Assembly (NCBI GenBank): GCA_934552695.1
Contig: CAKTER010000011.1
Location: 1 to 18,512 of the forward strand
Source: an uncultured Eubacteriales bacterium
Lineage (GTDB): Bacteria; Bacillota; Clostridia; Lachnospirales; Anaerotignaceae
Reading direction: 5' to 3'
DNA: 18,512 nt
How positions within the stretch are numbered: position 1 is the first letter of the stretch; each line of letters starts with the position of its first letter. Position numbers and translations under genes: made by a program. Positions 1-6,515 of the stretch are shown one piece after another. The notes under the pieces were generated by a model, which ran no database searches, was not told the DNA's origin, and saw only the letters and a program-made list of their open reading frames with translations.

Positions 1-4
1 CCAA

Positions 5-85
5 ACAGTTTTGCGGCTTTAACGACATGGGGTCGTGAATTTTGAAAGACGGACAAGCCGTCTTTCAAAACCGCCTCAAAACTGT
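5..85. repeat. Nested inverted-repeat (structured) element
   Basis: Three complementary pairs nest inside 81 bases. The outer arms ACAGTTTTG (5-13) and CAAAACTGT (77-85) are perfect complements and continue as CGG (14-16) with CCG (71-73). Inside lie a short hairpin, ACGAC (22-26) with GTCGT (32-36), and a perfect 13-bp hairpin, 40-52 with 58-70, with a 5-base loop. No T-run follows on either strand, so it is not a standard terminator. It could be a small miniature-repeat element, a structured RNA, or the 3' end of something starting outside the window. I cannot tell which. Confidence 0.6.
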
Positions 86-262
86 AAGATGGTGCGAAAA
101 ATTTGTAATAGCCATGATTTCCGTAAAATTTGCGCCGGTCGGGCAGTAAAACTGAGAATATCGCGCCGCGCGTCCCCTTATTCTTTATATTATATCATGG
201 ATCACCGAAAATTTCAAGTGTAATATTCAACAATAAAAACGCCGACGCTTCACGCAATCTGA

Positions 263-859
263 ATGAAAAAGCTGCCCCTCCGGTTTTACCGCCAACCGTG
301 CCTGGAGCTGGCCCCGGCACTGCTGGGAAAGCTTTTGGTGCGCACCTATGCCGGGAACAGGCTGGTGTGCCGCATTACCGAAACGGAAGCATATTTGGGA
401 GTGAGCGACCGGGCCTGTCATACTTTTGGCGGCCGTCGGACCCAGCGGACGGAAGCCATGTACGGGCCGCCGGGACATGCCTATGTGTATTTGATTTATG
501 GCATGTATGACTGCCTGAATGTTGTGGCCGAAAAAGAGGGCAACCCCTGTGCGGTGCTTATCCGGGCGGCGGAGCCGGTGGCCGGCTGGGACGAAATGGC
601 GCAGCTGCGGTACCGGCGGCCCTGGGGCGAGCTGACGAGAAGCCAGCAAAGGCATTTGGCCGATGGGCCGGGAAAGCTGTGCCGGGCTATGGGCATTACC
701 CGGGAGCAAAACGGCCTTTCCCTAACGGGGCGAGAGCTGTATTTGGCCGAAGAGGCGGGAGCGCCGTTGCCGGATTTTGAAACAGCGCCCCGGGTGAATG
801 TGGACTATGCCGGGGAGGACGCCTTGCGGCCCTGGCGCTTCCTATTAAAAAGGATATGA
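263..859 (+). CDS. mpg: 3-methyladenine DNA glycosylase, AAG/MPG family
   Basis: A monofunctional base-excision repair glycosylase of about 198 residues, normal for bacterial members. It should remove 3-methyladenine, hypoxanthine and related alkylated or deaminated purines from DNA, leaving an abasic site. Family landmarks are visible: TEAY with Glu42 (the general base that activates water) and Tyr44, ACH with His53, YVYLIYGMY at residues 74-82 (the intercalating/stacking tyrosines), Asn86, and LIRAAEP around Arg101. The start is fixed by an in-frame TGA immediately before the ATG. No convincing Shine-Dalgarno lies upstream, so initiation may be weak or atypical. It leads a same-strand run, with 65 bases to the next gene. 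The first 262 bases contain no clear promoter for it. Family assignment is secure; the exact lesion range is inferred. Confidence 0.95.
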   Translation: MKKLPLRFYRQPCLELAPALLGKLLVRTYAGNRLVCRITETEAYLGVSDRACHTFGGRRTQRTEAMYGPPGHAYVYLIYGMYDCLNVVAEKEGNPCAVLIRAAEPVAGWDEMAQLRYRRPWGELTRSQQRHLADGPGKLCRAMGITREQNGLSLTGRELYLAEEAGAPLPDFETAPRVNVDYAGEDALRPWRFLLKRI

Positions 860-924
860 CGCTAGCCGGGAGAACAGAACCGGCGGGATAATAGAAGAAA
901 CAAGATAAGGGAGAACAAATATAT

Positions 925-1464
925 ATGTTGATTTCGTTTAAAGGCAAACGCCCGGTGTTGGGCAAGGGCACGAAGATTTTTCCCAACGCCACGGTGCTGG
1001 GGAATGTGGTGATGGGCGAGTCTTGTAGCGTGTGGCCGGGGGCTTCGGTGCGCTGCGACCGGGAAAACGACGATACGGAGACCATCCGCATTGGCGACCG
1101 GGTAAACATTCAGGACTGCGCCTCGGTACACATTGCCCGGGGCGGACATAGCGTCCGCATCGGCAACGACACCTCCATTGGCCACGGGGCGATTGTCCAC
1201 GGCTGCACGGTAGGGGAGCGCTGTTTGATTGGCATGGGGGCGATTTTGCAAAATGACTGTGTGATTGGCAACGACTGCCTGATTGGTTCGGGAGCGCTGG
1301 TCAGCGGCGGTACGGTGATTCCCGATGGGCATTTGGCCTTTGGCTCCCCCGCCCGGGTCATCCGGCCTCTGCGGCCCGAGGAGCTGGAGGAATTGCGGAC
1401 GGCGGCGGCCCACTATACCGATTATTTGCCGGGGTATCCCGAGTTTGAGGAGGAAAAGCAATGA
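925..1464 (+). CDS. Gamma-carbonic-anhydrase-like left-handed beta-helix protein
   Basis: A 179-residue protein of the gamma carbonic anhydrase / YrdA-PaaY group, built of hexapeptide repeats that fold into a trimeric left-handed beta-helix. The three metal-ligand histidines are in the expected places: His69 in SVHI, then His87 and His92 in IGHGAIVHG. An arginine near residue 43 and GSPARVIR near the C-terminus are also typical. Known members bind zinc, iron or cobalt at the subunit interface. Some interconvert CO2 and bicarbonate, many have no measured activity, and some may act on acyl-CoA-related substrates. The start is supported by GGGAG about 11 bases upstream. The stop overlaps the next start as ATGA, which indicates translational coupling to the TSCPD gene. 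The fold is secure; carbonic anhydrase activity is only a family-based possibility. Confidence 0.92.
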   Translation: MLISFKGKRPVLGKGTKIFPNATVLGNVVMGESCSVWPGASVRCDRENDDTETIRIGDRVNIQDCASVHIARGGHSVRIGNDTSIGHGAIVHGCTVGERCLIGMGAILQNDCVIGNDCLIGSGALVSGGTVIPDGHLAFGSPARVIRPLRPEELEELRTAAAHYTDYLPGYPEFEEEKQ

Positions 1465-1727
1465 AGAATTACAGTTATCGAACCAAGGGCGCTTGCGCCG
1501 TACAAATCAACGTGGCTATGGGCGACGATGGAAAAATTGAAAACGTGGAATTTTTGGGCGGCTGCGACGGAAACCACAAGGGTATTGTCAGCCTGGTGAA
1601 GGGCATGGATGTGGATACGGTGATTGATAAGCTGGAAGGGATTACCTGCGGGCCCCGGAAAACCTCATGTCCCGACCAGCTGGCACAGGCACTGAAAGCA
1701 ATCCGGGATGAACAGCAGAAAGGGTGA
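1461..1727 (+). CDS. TSCPD-domain protein (TIGR03905-like)
   Basis: A small 88-residue protein carrying the signature TSCPDQL near residues 72-78, which names the TSCPD domain. This domain also occurs at the C-terminus of adenosylcobalamin-dependent ribonucleotide reductases, and free-standing copies such as this one are common in Clostridia with unknown function. Cysteines occur in GGCDGN, ITCGP and TSCPD, so a metal site or redox role is possible but unproven. The start codon overlaps the preceding stop and is served by GAGGAGG within the end of the carbonic-anhydrase-like gene. The following MBL gene begins four bases after its stop, so the three genes are almost certainly co-translated from one mRNA. 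Family assignment is firm; the function is unknown. Confidence 0.9.
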   Translation: MKNYSYRTKGACAVQINVAMGDDGKIENVEFLGGCDGNHKGIVSLVKGMDVDTVIDKLEGITCGPRKTSCPDQLAQALKAIRDEQQKG

Positions 1728-1731
1728 TGGG

Positions 1732-2445
1732 ATGTTTGCGGTAAACGAGGCGGCAAAAAATGTGTGGAAGATAACCGAGGACGGCTGGGTGGCCGCCTAT
1801 TTGGTGGTGGGGACGGAACGGGCCCTGCTGATTGACGCTGGCACCGGCGCCGAGGATATTAAGCCGGTGGTGGAGGGGCTGACCAGCCTGCCCTACGACG
1901 TGATTATTACCCATAACCATTACGACCATATCGACGGGGCCAAGGGGATGGCGAACGTCCACTGCCACATCCAAGAATTGCTGGACGATTTCCATGTGCT
2001 GGGCGAGATGCCGCTGGCCGTGATCGAGGGCTTCCGGTTTGATTTGGGCGACCGGCTATTGAAGGTAATTGATTTGCCGGGCCACTCCAAGGGCAGCCTG
2101 GGGCTTATCGACGAAGGCAACCGGCTCATTTTTGTGGGGGACGCCGTCAGCGATACGCCGGTGTGGATGACGGACGAGAGCATGGATTTGAACCAGTACA
2201 TTGCTACGATGGATAAGCTGTTGGCCTTGGGGGATAAGGCGGATATTTGGCTGGGCTGCCACGAAACCGTGCCCATGAACCCGGAATGGGCCCAAAAGCT
2301 TAAGACCTGTGCAGAAGAGATATTAAAAGGTAACTATGCTGTAGAGGACTACGATTTGGGCGATGGCACCCTGGCCGACCGGGCTATCGTGGGGGACGCC
2401 AGCATGCTCTTTACCAAGGGAGTACTGGAAAAGATTGGGTGTTAA
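1732..2445 (+). CDS. MBL-fold metallo-hydrolase
   Basis: A 237-residue single-domain metallo-beta-lactamase-fold protein. The metal-binding motif THNHYDHIDG gives His61, His63, Asp65 and His66. PGHSKGS supplies His118, GDAVS supplies Asp137, and GCHETVPM near residue 182 probably supplies the last histidine, so a complete dinuclear site is predicted. Relatives hydrolyse thioesters such as glyoxalase II substrates, phosphoesters or lactones, and the substrate here cannot be read from sequence. There is no signal peptide, so it should be cytoplasmic. I chose the ATG at 1732 rather than the in-frame ATG at 1708: AGAAAGGG ends seven bases before 1732, whereas 1708 lies inside the TSCPD gene without a good site. 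It closes the tightly packed three-gene run. No terminator is evident after it. Confidence 0.9.
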   Translation: MFAVNEAAKNVWKITEDGWVAAYLVVGTERALLIDAGTGAEDIKPVVEGLTSLPYDVIITHNHYDHIDGAKGMANVHCHIQELLDDFHVLGEMPLAVIEGFRFDLGDRLLKVIDLPGHSKGSLGLIDEGNRLIFVGDAVSDTPVWMTDESMDLNQYIATMDKLLALGDKADIWLGCHETVPMNPEWAQKLKTCAEEILKGNYAVEDYDLGDGTLADRAIVGDASMLFTKGVLEKIGC

Positions 2446-2462
2446 GCGAAAAACCCTGTACT

Positions 2463-2485
2463 TGGTACAATGAATATGGTACAAT
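2463..2485 (+). promoter_or_regulatory. Tandem extended -10 promoter boxes before the NPD oxidoreductase
   Basis: The 11-base sequence TGGTACAATGA occurs twice, at 2463-2473 and 2477-2487, with a 14-base period. Each copy contains TGG followed by TACAAT, an extended -10 element (TGn-TACAAT). No good -35 box lies at the usual distance, as allowed for extended -10 promoters. Starts would fall near 2478 and 2492, the latter just ahead of a stable hairpin. The direct repeat could also be a regulator site. Confidence 0.45.
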
Positions 2486-2494
2486 GATTTTACC

Positions 2495-2536
2495 GGGAGG
2501 CCGTTTAGGCAGGCGATGACCTGTTGGCCGGCCCCC
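2495..2536 (+). promoter_or_regulatory. Structured 5' leader hairpin upstream of the NPD oxidoreductase
   Basis: GGGAGGCC (2495-2502) pairs with GGCCCCC (2530-2536) with one bulged A. Inside it, GGCAGG (2508-2513) pairs with CCTGTT (2520-2525), closing a 6-base loop. Two weaker hairpins follow in the same leader: AAAGG with CCTTT near 2545-2563, and GGAACGC with GCGTTTCC near 2636-2664. The leader of about 200 bases contains no ORF I trust. It does not match any riboswitch consensus I recognise, including the FMN element. Confidence 0.4.
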
Positions 2537-2700
2537 AAAAGGAAAGGGTGCGGGAGCCTTTAGAAGCTTTTAAAATCGGGAGTTTTTAGAATCTGCAAGA
2601 TAATCAAGTTCGATTTTTATCATAGGTTTTCCTTGGAACGCTTGCGACAGACAGGGCGTTTCCGGCATAAAAGCGAGCAGCAGCGAAAAGGAGGAAAAGC

Positions 2701-3813
2701 ATGATTAAGACCAGACTGACTGACCTTGTAGGAATTCGTTACCCCATCATTCAAGCCGGCATGGGGCCGTTTCCGGTTACGGATTTGTGCATTGCCGTGG
2801 CCAACGCCGGCGGGTTGGGGATTATGAGCACGGCCGGTGTGCGGAGTCGGGAAACAAACCCCAATATTTTTGCGGATTTTGTGGCCCATGCTCACGCCGA
2901 CCCGCAGGACGACGATAAAACGATTCTAAAAAAGATGTATACCCGAGTCTTTGACGAAACCAAAGAGTCCGGCGGGATTTTTGGCATCAATGTCATGGTT
3001 TCGGCCGAGGTGTTAGAAACGGCCCATGCGGCCATTGAGGGGATGCTGGAGCTGCGGGAGGAAAACCCGGAAATGAAGGAGCGGTTCCGGGTGCTGATTA
3101 CTTCGGCGGGGGATCCGTTGCCCTGGGGAGAGCTGGTTCGCAAGCACGATTTGATTTGGATGCATGTGTTCCCTTCGGTCAAGGCGGCCAAACGCTGCAA
3201 AAAAGCCGGGGTAAAGGTATTGATTGCCTCTGGCCATGAGGGCGGCTTTCACACGGCCTGGCAGCCGGTTCATACCATGACGCTTTTGCCGGACGTGGTG
3301 GATAAGTACTCGGACGAAACCACGCTGGTGGTGGGAACCGGCGGCTTCTGCGACGGAAAGGGCTTGGCGGCGGCATTGGCCTTGGGGGCCGACGGGGTTC
3401 AGATGGGCACCCGGTTCCTGGCTACCGAGGAAAGCGATTTTGCTCCGCTGTGGAAGCAGATGGTGCTGGATGCGCAGGACGGCGGCACCGTAGTGGCCCG
3501 GGGCTTTGTGGGCCCGGCCCGCTGGCTGCGGACGGCCACAACCATGGCCCATGCCAAGAATACGGTACGGGAGGCGCCCGGCTCGTATTTGGGGATTCCC
3601 GACGATATGAATACCGTTCCTCCGGCGTTGATTGAGGCGGAGCATGCGGGATTGAACGCTACCCGCAGGGGGGACACGGAGCATGCGATGGCGGCCGGCG
3701 GCGAGTGCGCACAACGGATTGATGACCTGCCAAAGGTGGCCGATTTGTTGCAGCGGATAGAGGGCCAGGCGGAGGCGGTTTTGAAGCAGCTGCCCCGGTA
3801 TGTGGCGGAATGA
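2701..3813 (+). CDS. NAD(P)H-dependent flavin oxidoreductase, NPD / nitronate monooxygenase-like
   Basis: A 370-residue FMN-dependent TIM-barrel enzyme of the 2-nitropropane dioxygenase superfamily, which includes nitronate monooxygenases and the enoyl-ACP reductase FabK. The N-terminal YPIIQAGMGP and GGLGIMS line the FMN site. The GTGGFCDGKGLAAALALGADGVQMGTRF stretch (about residues 222-249) is the classic phosphate-binding half. The loop that usually reads EAGGH is GHEGGFH here (about residues 179-185), so the catalytic histidine is shifted or replaced. The protein is also about 50 residues longer than FabK, so substrate is uncertain and neither FabK nor nitronate activity should be assumed. 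The start is well supported by AAGGAGG upstream of the ATG. It is transcribed alone, between its own leader and the terminator at 3889. Confidence 0.85.
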   Translation: MIKTRLTDLVGIRYPIIQAGMGPFPVTDLCIAVANAGGLGIMSTAGVRSRETNPNIFADFVAHAHADPQDDDKTILKKMYTRVFDETKESGGIFGINVMVSAEVLETAHAAIEGMLELREENPEMKERFRVLITSAGDPLPWGELVRKHDLIWMHVFPSVKAAKRCKKAGVKVLIASGHEGGFHTAWQPVHTMTLLPDVVDKYSDETTLVVGTGGFCDGKGLAAALALGADGVQMGTRFLATEESDFAPLWKQMVLDAQDGGTVVARGFVGPARWLRTATTMAHAKNTVREAPGSYLGIPDDMNTVPPALIEAEHAGLNATRRGDTEHAMAAGGECAQRIDDLPKVADLLQRIEGQAEAVLKQLPRYVAE

Positions 3814-3876
3814 GCCGGATTGGCCGGAAAAGGTGTGATTCGCAGAAAAACGGATGGTTTTTCGGATAAATAAACC

Positions 3877-3905
3877 TTGACACACGAAAAGACTTATGCT
3901 ATTCT
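3877..3905 (+). promoter_or_regulatory. Promoter for rpmG-secE-nusG
   Basis: A perfect -35 box TTGACA (3877-3882), a 17-base spacer and TATTCT (3900-3905) form a good housekeeping promoter. The predicted start, about 3911-3913, leaves a leader of about 68 bases before rpmG. The -10 box lies in the loop of the terminator hairpin at 3889-3927. Confidence 0.75.
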
Positions 3906-3933
3906 TTTTTATGAAGGCGTAAGTCTTTTTTTT
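3889..3933 (+). terminator. Rho-independent terminator after the NPD oxidoreductase
   Basis: AAGACTTATGC (3889-3899) pairs with GCGTAAGTCTT (3917-3927), 11 bp with one G-U, followed by a run of eight Ts. It lies 75 bases after the oxidoreductase stop and should isolate that gene from the ribosomal block. Transcripts from the overlapping promoter begin in the loop and lack the left arm, so they escape it. Confidence 0.85.
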
Positions 3934-3979
3934 GTGTTGTATTCATTGCGCTCATAACGGAAAAATTGGAGGTGGAAAG

Positions 3980-4129
3980 ATGAGAACGAGAATCACTTTG
4001 TCCTGCACTCAGTGCAAGCAACGGAACTATAGCACGACTAAGGACAAAAAGACCATGCCTGACCGCATGGAGATTAAAAAGTACTGCAAGTTCTGCAAGG
4101 CCCATACGCTGCATAAGGAAACGAAGTAA
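3980..4129 (+). CDS. rpmG: Large ribosomal subunit protein bL33
   Basis: A 49-residue ribosomal protein of the 50S subunit near the E-site. It begins MRTRITLSC and retains both CxxC pairs, CTQC at residues 9-12 and CKFC at residues 36-39. This is therefore the zinc-binding C+ form; the zinc-independent paralogue induced under zinc limitation lacks these pairs. The upstream in-frame start at 3932 is rejected because it reads through the region just after the terminator and has no ribosome-binding site. The ATG at 3980 follows GGAGGTG with ideal spacing. It is the first gene of the rpmG-secE-nusG unit, the usual Firmicute order. Confidence 0.97.
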   Translation: MRTRITLSCTQCKQRNYSTTKDKKTMPDRMEIKKYCKFCKAHTLHKETK

Positions 4130-4155
4130 TCCGGCCGGGAAAAGGATGTGAAACC

Positions 4156-4467
4156 ATGGAGGAAAACAAGAACCTGACCCCTTCGGAGGAGCCGAAAGCC
4201 CCCGAGCAGCAGGCCCAGGCTAACGCTGTGGTGTCCGCCCCCAAAAAGGCGCCTGCCAAAACGCAGGCCGACACGGCGGCCAAAAAGCCCGGCAAGCTTG
4301 CCGAGATTAAGGCCGAGTTCAAAAAGATTGTCTGGCCCGGAAAAACGGAACTGCGGAAAAAAACCGGCTCCGTTATCGTGACGTCCATCGTTATGGCTGT
4401 GATTATCTTTGCAATGGACACTGTGTATACCACTTTGTACAATCTGGTGTTGGGATTGATTGGCTAA
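4156..4467 (+). CDS. secE: Preprotein translocase subunit SecE
   Basis: A 103-residue bacterial SecE, the small clamp subunit of the SecYEG channel in the cytoplasmic membrane. The conserved amphipathic segment EFKKIVWPGKTEL (about residues 55-67) precedes a single transmembrane helix, roughly residues 72-98. The first 45 or so residues form an Ala/Pro/Lys/Gln-rich, probably disordered extension, making the protein longer than the minimal SecE of about 60 residues. It lies 26 bases after rpmG and 21 bases before nusG, on one transcript. The ATG is preceded by AAAAGGATGTG, a reasonable binding site. Confidence 0.95.
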   Translation: MEENKNLTPSEEPKAPEQQAQANAVVSAPKKAPAKTQADTAAKKPGKLAEIKAEFKKIVWPGKTELRKKTGSVIVTSIVMAVIIFAMDTVYTTLYNLVLGLIG

Positions 4468-4488
4468 ACGACCAAAAAGGATGAGAGT

Positions 4489-5043
4489 ATGACTGGAACG
4501 ATGCAAAACCCCTCTTCGGAGGCGGATGAAACCAAGGTGCGCTGGTATGTGGTGCATACTTACTCCGGCTATGAAAACAAAGTAAAGGCCAACCTGGAAA
4601 AAATCGTCGAGAACCGGGGGATGCAGGACCTGATTCACGAGGTCAGCGTACCCATTCAGGACGTTGTGGAAATGAAGGACGGCCAGAAAAAAACGGTACA
4701 GCGGAAGGTGTTTCCCGGCTATGTACTGGTCAAGATGATTATGAACGACGAGACCTGGTATGTGGTGCGGAACACCCGGGGCGTGACCAGCTTTGTGGGC
4801 CCCGGCAGTAAGCCGGTGCCGCTGACGGACGCCGAGGTGCGTAACATGGGCATCGAGAGTTTTCAGCCGGAAATCGACATTGCGGTGGATGACAGCGTGC
4901 GAGTCATCGCCGGCCCCTTTACCGGTTCGGTGGGCCAGGTTAAGGAAGTCAATGCAGGCAAAAAGACCGTTGTGGTCAAGCTGTCTATCTTTGGGCGGGA
5001 AACTCCGGTGGAGCTGGATTACGCCCAAATCGAAAAGCTGTAA
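4489..5043 (+). CDS. nusG: Transcription elongation/antitermination factor NusG
   Basis: A 184-residue two-domain NusG. The N-terminal NGN domain, which binds the RNA polymerase clamp near the non-template strand, starts at WYVVHTYSGYE (about residues 19-29) and includes FPGYVLVKM. The C-terminal KOW domain, which contacts Rho or ribosomal protein S10, contains GPFTGSVGQVKEV and ends with the usual ELDYAQIEKL. In Gram-positive bacteria NusG often promotes pausing as well as coupling transcription to translation. A short non-conserved stretch (residues 1-17) precedes the domain. The start is supported by AAGG eight bases upstream. It is the last gene before the rplK leader, and no terminator separates them. 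Confidence 0.97.
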   Translation: MTGTMQNPSSEADETKVRWYVVHTYSGYENKVKANLEKIVENRGMQDLIHEVSVPIQDVVEMKDGQKKTVQRKVFPGYVLVKMIMNDETWYVVRNTRGVTSFVGPGSKPVPLTDAEVRNMGIESFQPEIDIAVDDSVRVIAGPFTGSVGQVKEVNAGKKTVVVKLSIFGRETPVELDYAQIEKL

Positions 5044-5053
5044 CAAAGCCGTT

Positions 5054-5095
5054 GGGCCAGCGGTACGTTTTGGCCCGGTGCGCCGGTTGGCGCAC
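5054..5095 (+). promoter_or_regulatory. Two consecutive hairpins in the nusG-rplK gap
   Basis: GGGCCA (5054-5059) pairs with TGGCCC (5071-5076). GTGCGCC (5078-5084) pairs perfectly with GGCGCAC (5089-5095) across a GGTT loop. No T-run follows, so they are not terminators. They sit directly upstream of the L1-type operator and may be RNA processing sites or part of a larger leader fold. Confidence 0.5.
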
Positions 5096-5099
5096 GCCC

Positions 5100-5128
5100 G
5101 TGGGAGGGTATTCCCCGTTAACTACCAC
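5100..5128 (+). promoter_or_regulatory. L1-type mRNA operator upstream of rplK
   Basis: The RNA folds as GUGG - GA - GGG - loop - CCC - GUUAACUA - CCAC, two stems flanking an asymmetric internal loop, ending nine bases before the rplK Shine-Dalgarno. This matches the known form of ribosomal protein L1 mRNA sites, which mimic the L1 site of 23S rRNA. A near-identical copy precedes rplA. L1 feedback repression of rplK-rplA translation is the expected role. The identification rests on fold, position and the second copy. Confidence 0.65.
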
Positions 5129-5150
5129 ATTTATTTAGGAGGTGCCACTT

Positions 5151-5576
5151 ATGGCAAAGAAAGTTACTGGTTATATCAAGCTGCAGATTGCTGCCGGCAA
5201 GGCTACCCCTGCACCCCCTGTCGGTCCTGCTCTGGGTCAGCACGGCGTAAACATCATGGGCTTCTGCAAGGAGTTTAACGAGCGGACCGCTTCGCAGGCT
5301 GGTCTGATTATCCCCGTGGTTATCACCGTTTATGCGGACCGGACCTTTACCTTTATCACCAAGACCCCGCCCGCAGCCGTTCTGCTGAAGAAGGCCTGCA
5401 AAATCGAGTCTGGTTCCGGCGCACCCAACAAAACCAAGGTCGCCAAGATTCCTCGGGCCGAGGTCGTAAAGATCGCCGAGCTGAAAATGCCCGACTTAAA
5501 CGCCGCTTCTTTGGATAGCGCCGTGAGCATGATTTGCGGTACCGCCCGCAGCATGGGTATCGAAGTCGTCGATTGA
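5151..5576 (+). CDS. rplK: Large ribosomal subunit protein uL11
   Basis: A 141-residue L11, the normal length. It binds the GTPase-associated region of 23S rRNA at the base of the stalk and is the target region for thiostrepton-type antibiotics and for ribosome-linked RelA sensing. The N-terminal [21 protein letters not shown] carries the proline-rich thiopeptide-binding motif, and [24 protein letters not shown] is the conserved rRNA-binding end. The GTG at 5142 lies within the Shine-Dalgarno AGGAGGTG and is rejected. The ATG at 5151 has ideal spacing and the canonical MAKKV start. It is followed after 69 bases by rplA. Confidence 0.98.
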   Translation: MAKKVTGYIKLQIAAGKATPAPPVGPALGQHGVNIMGFCKEFNERTASQAGLIIPVVITVYADRTFTFITKTPPAAVLLKKACKIESGSGAPNKTKVAKIPRAEVVKIAELKMPDLNAASLDSAVSMICGTARSMGIEVVD

Positions 5577-5598
5577 TTGCGTCAGGTTTGACGTTTCC

Positions 5599-5628
5599 GT
5601 GGGAGGGACTTTCTCCCGCTATTACCAC
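5599..5628 (+). promoter_or_regulatory. Second L1-type mRNA operator, upstream of rplA
   Basis: It has the same architecture as the element at 5100-5128: GUGG - GA - GGGA - loop - UCCC - GCUAUUA - CCAC, starting with the shared CCGTGGGAGGG and ending in TACCACAT. It ends two bases before the rplA Shine-Dalgarno AAGGAGG, so bound L1 would block ribosome loading on its own cistron. Confidence 0.65.
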
Positions 5629-5645
5629 ATAAGGAGGACACGAAA

Positions 5646-6341
5646 GTGAAAAAAGGTAAAAAGTATTCCGAAAAAGCAAAGCTTGTCAGCCGCGCTACTT
5701 TATATGATCCTGCCGAAGCCATCAACCTGGTGGAGCAGACCGCTTATGCTAAGTTCGATGAGACCGTAGAGGCTCACATCCGTTTGGGCGTTGACGGCCG
5801 TCATGCCGACCAGCAGGTTCGGGGCGCCGTGGTTCTGCCTCATGGTACCGGTAAAACCGTTCGGGTTTTGGTATTCTGCAAGGGCGATAAGGTAGACGAA
5901 GCCCTGGCTGCCGGTGCCGATTATGCCGGTGGGGAGGAGTTTATCCCCAAAATCCAGAACGAAAACTGGTTCGAATTTGACGTTGCCGTAGCTACCCCCG
6001 ACATGATGGGCGTGGTTGGCCGTCTGGGCCGCGTGCTGGGCCCCAAGGGCCTGATGCCCAACCCCAAGGCCGGTACCGTTACCATGGATGTAGCCAAGGC
6101 CATTAAGGACATTAAGGCTGGTAAGATCGAGTATCGTCTGGACAAGACCAACATCATCCACGTTCCCGTTGGGAAGGTTTCCTTTGGCCCCGAGAAGTTG
6201 AGCGAAAACTTCGACACCCTTATGAGCGCAATCATTAAGGCCAAACCTGCCACCGCCAAGGGCCAGTACCTGAAGAGCGTGGTCTTAACTTCCACTATGG
6301 GCCCTGGTATCAAGGTGAATCCCGCTAAGTTTAGCGTGTAA
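5646..6341 (+). CDS. rplA: Large ribosomal subunit protein uL1
   Basis: A 231-residue L1, the expected length. It forms the mobile L1 stalk of the 50S subunit, helps release deacylated tRNA, and commonly represses its own operon by binding mRNA. Characteristic segments are visible: VLPHGTGK, the [20 protein letters not shown] stretch at about residues 121-140, and [14 protein letters not shown]. It begins with GTG, preceded by AAGGAGG at eight bases, and no nearer ATG is available. The stop is followed within five bases by the -35 box of the rplJ promoter, so no separate terminator is seen after it. Confidence 0.98.
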   Translation: MKKGKKYSEKAKLVSRATLYDPAEAINLVEQTAYAKFDETVEAHIRLGVDGRHADQQVRGAVVLPHGTGKTVRVLVFCKGDKVDEALAAGADYAGGEEFIPKIQNENWFEFDVAVATPDMMGVVGRLGRVLGPKGLMPNPKAGTVTMDVAKAIKDIKAGKIEYRLDKTNIIHVPVGKVSFGPEKLSENFDTLMSAIIKAKPATAKGQYLKSVVLTSTMGPGIKVNPAKFSV

Positions 6342-6346
6342 TTCTC

Positions 6347-6375
6347 TTGACAAGAGCCGCAATTTAGGGTACAAT
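6347..6375 (+). promoter_or_regulatory. Promoter for rplJ-rplL
   Basis: Perfect -35 TTGACA (6347-6352), 17-base spacer and TACAAT (6370-6375): five of six matches at -10 and one of the best promoters in the window. It starts five bases after the rplA stop. Transcription should begin near 6382 and run into the L10 leader. Confidence 0.85.
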
Positions 6376-6381
6376 TGGTAA

Positions 6382-6458
6382 GAATTCCATACCGATCCGC
6401 AGACAGCAGGCGCCGCAAGGCTTAATTTTGCCAGCCGAGGAAAGCAAATTTTGCACAC
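6382..6458 (+). promoter_or_regulatory. L10 ribosomal protein leader (autoregulatory RNA)
   Basis: The segment holds the conserved landmarks of the Firmicute L10 leader as I recall them: CCGCAGACAGCAGGCGCC, GGCTTAAT, and GCCAGCCGAGGAAAG, in that order, between a strong promoter and an intrinsic terminator ahead of rplJ. Excess L10(L12)4 complex binds such leaders and lowers rplJ-rplL expression, here most simply by favouring the downstream terminator. The pairing shift itself was not modelled. Confidence 0.8.
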
Positions 6459-6495
6459 AACCTCTTTGTCTACGGATAAAGAGGTTTTCTTATTT
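6459..6495 (+). terminator. Attenuator terminator in the rplJ leader
   Basis: AACCTCTTT (6459-6467) pairs perfectly with AAAGAGGTT (6478-6486), followed by a T-rich tract. It lies between the L10 leader and the rplJ Shine-Dalgarno, where termination would prevent rplJ-rplL expression, so it is most likely a regulated attenuator rather than an operon end. Confidence 0.8.
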
Positions 6496-6515
6496 GTCAA
6501 CAAGGAGGTGTAAGA

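Noticed and set aside
1708..1731. Longer MBL-hydrolase start at 1708
   Set aside because: It lies inside the TSCPD gene and lacks a proper binding site, while the ATG at 1732 has AGAAAGGG at seven bases.
2446..2700. T-box or FMN riboswitch in the leader of the flavin oxidoreductase
   Set aside because: Neither the T-box AGGGUGG-type sequence nor the FMN element core is present.
5044..5099. Terminator between nusG and rplK
   Set aside because: The two hairpins lack any following T-run, and the usual operon continues.
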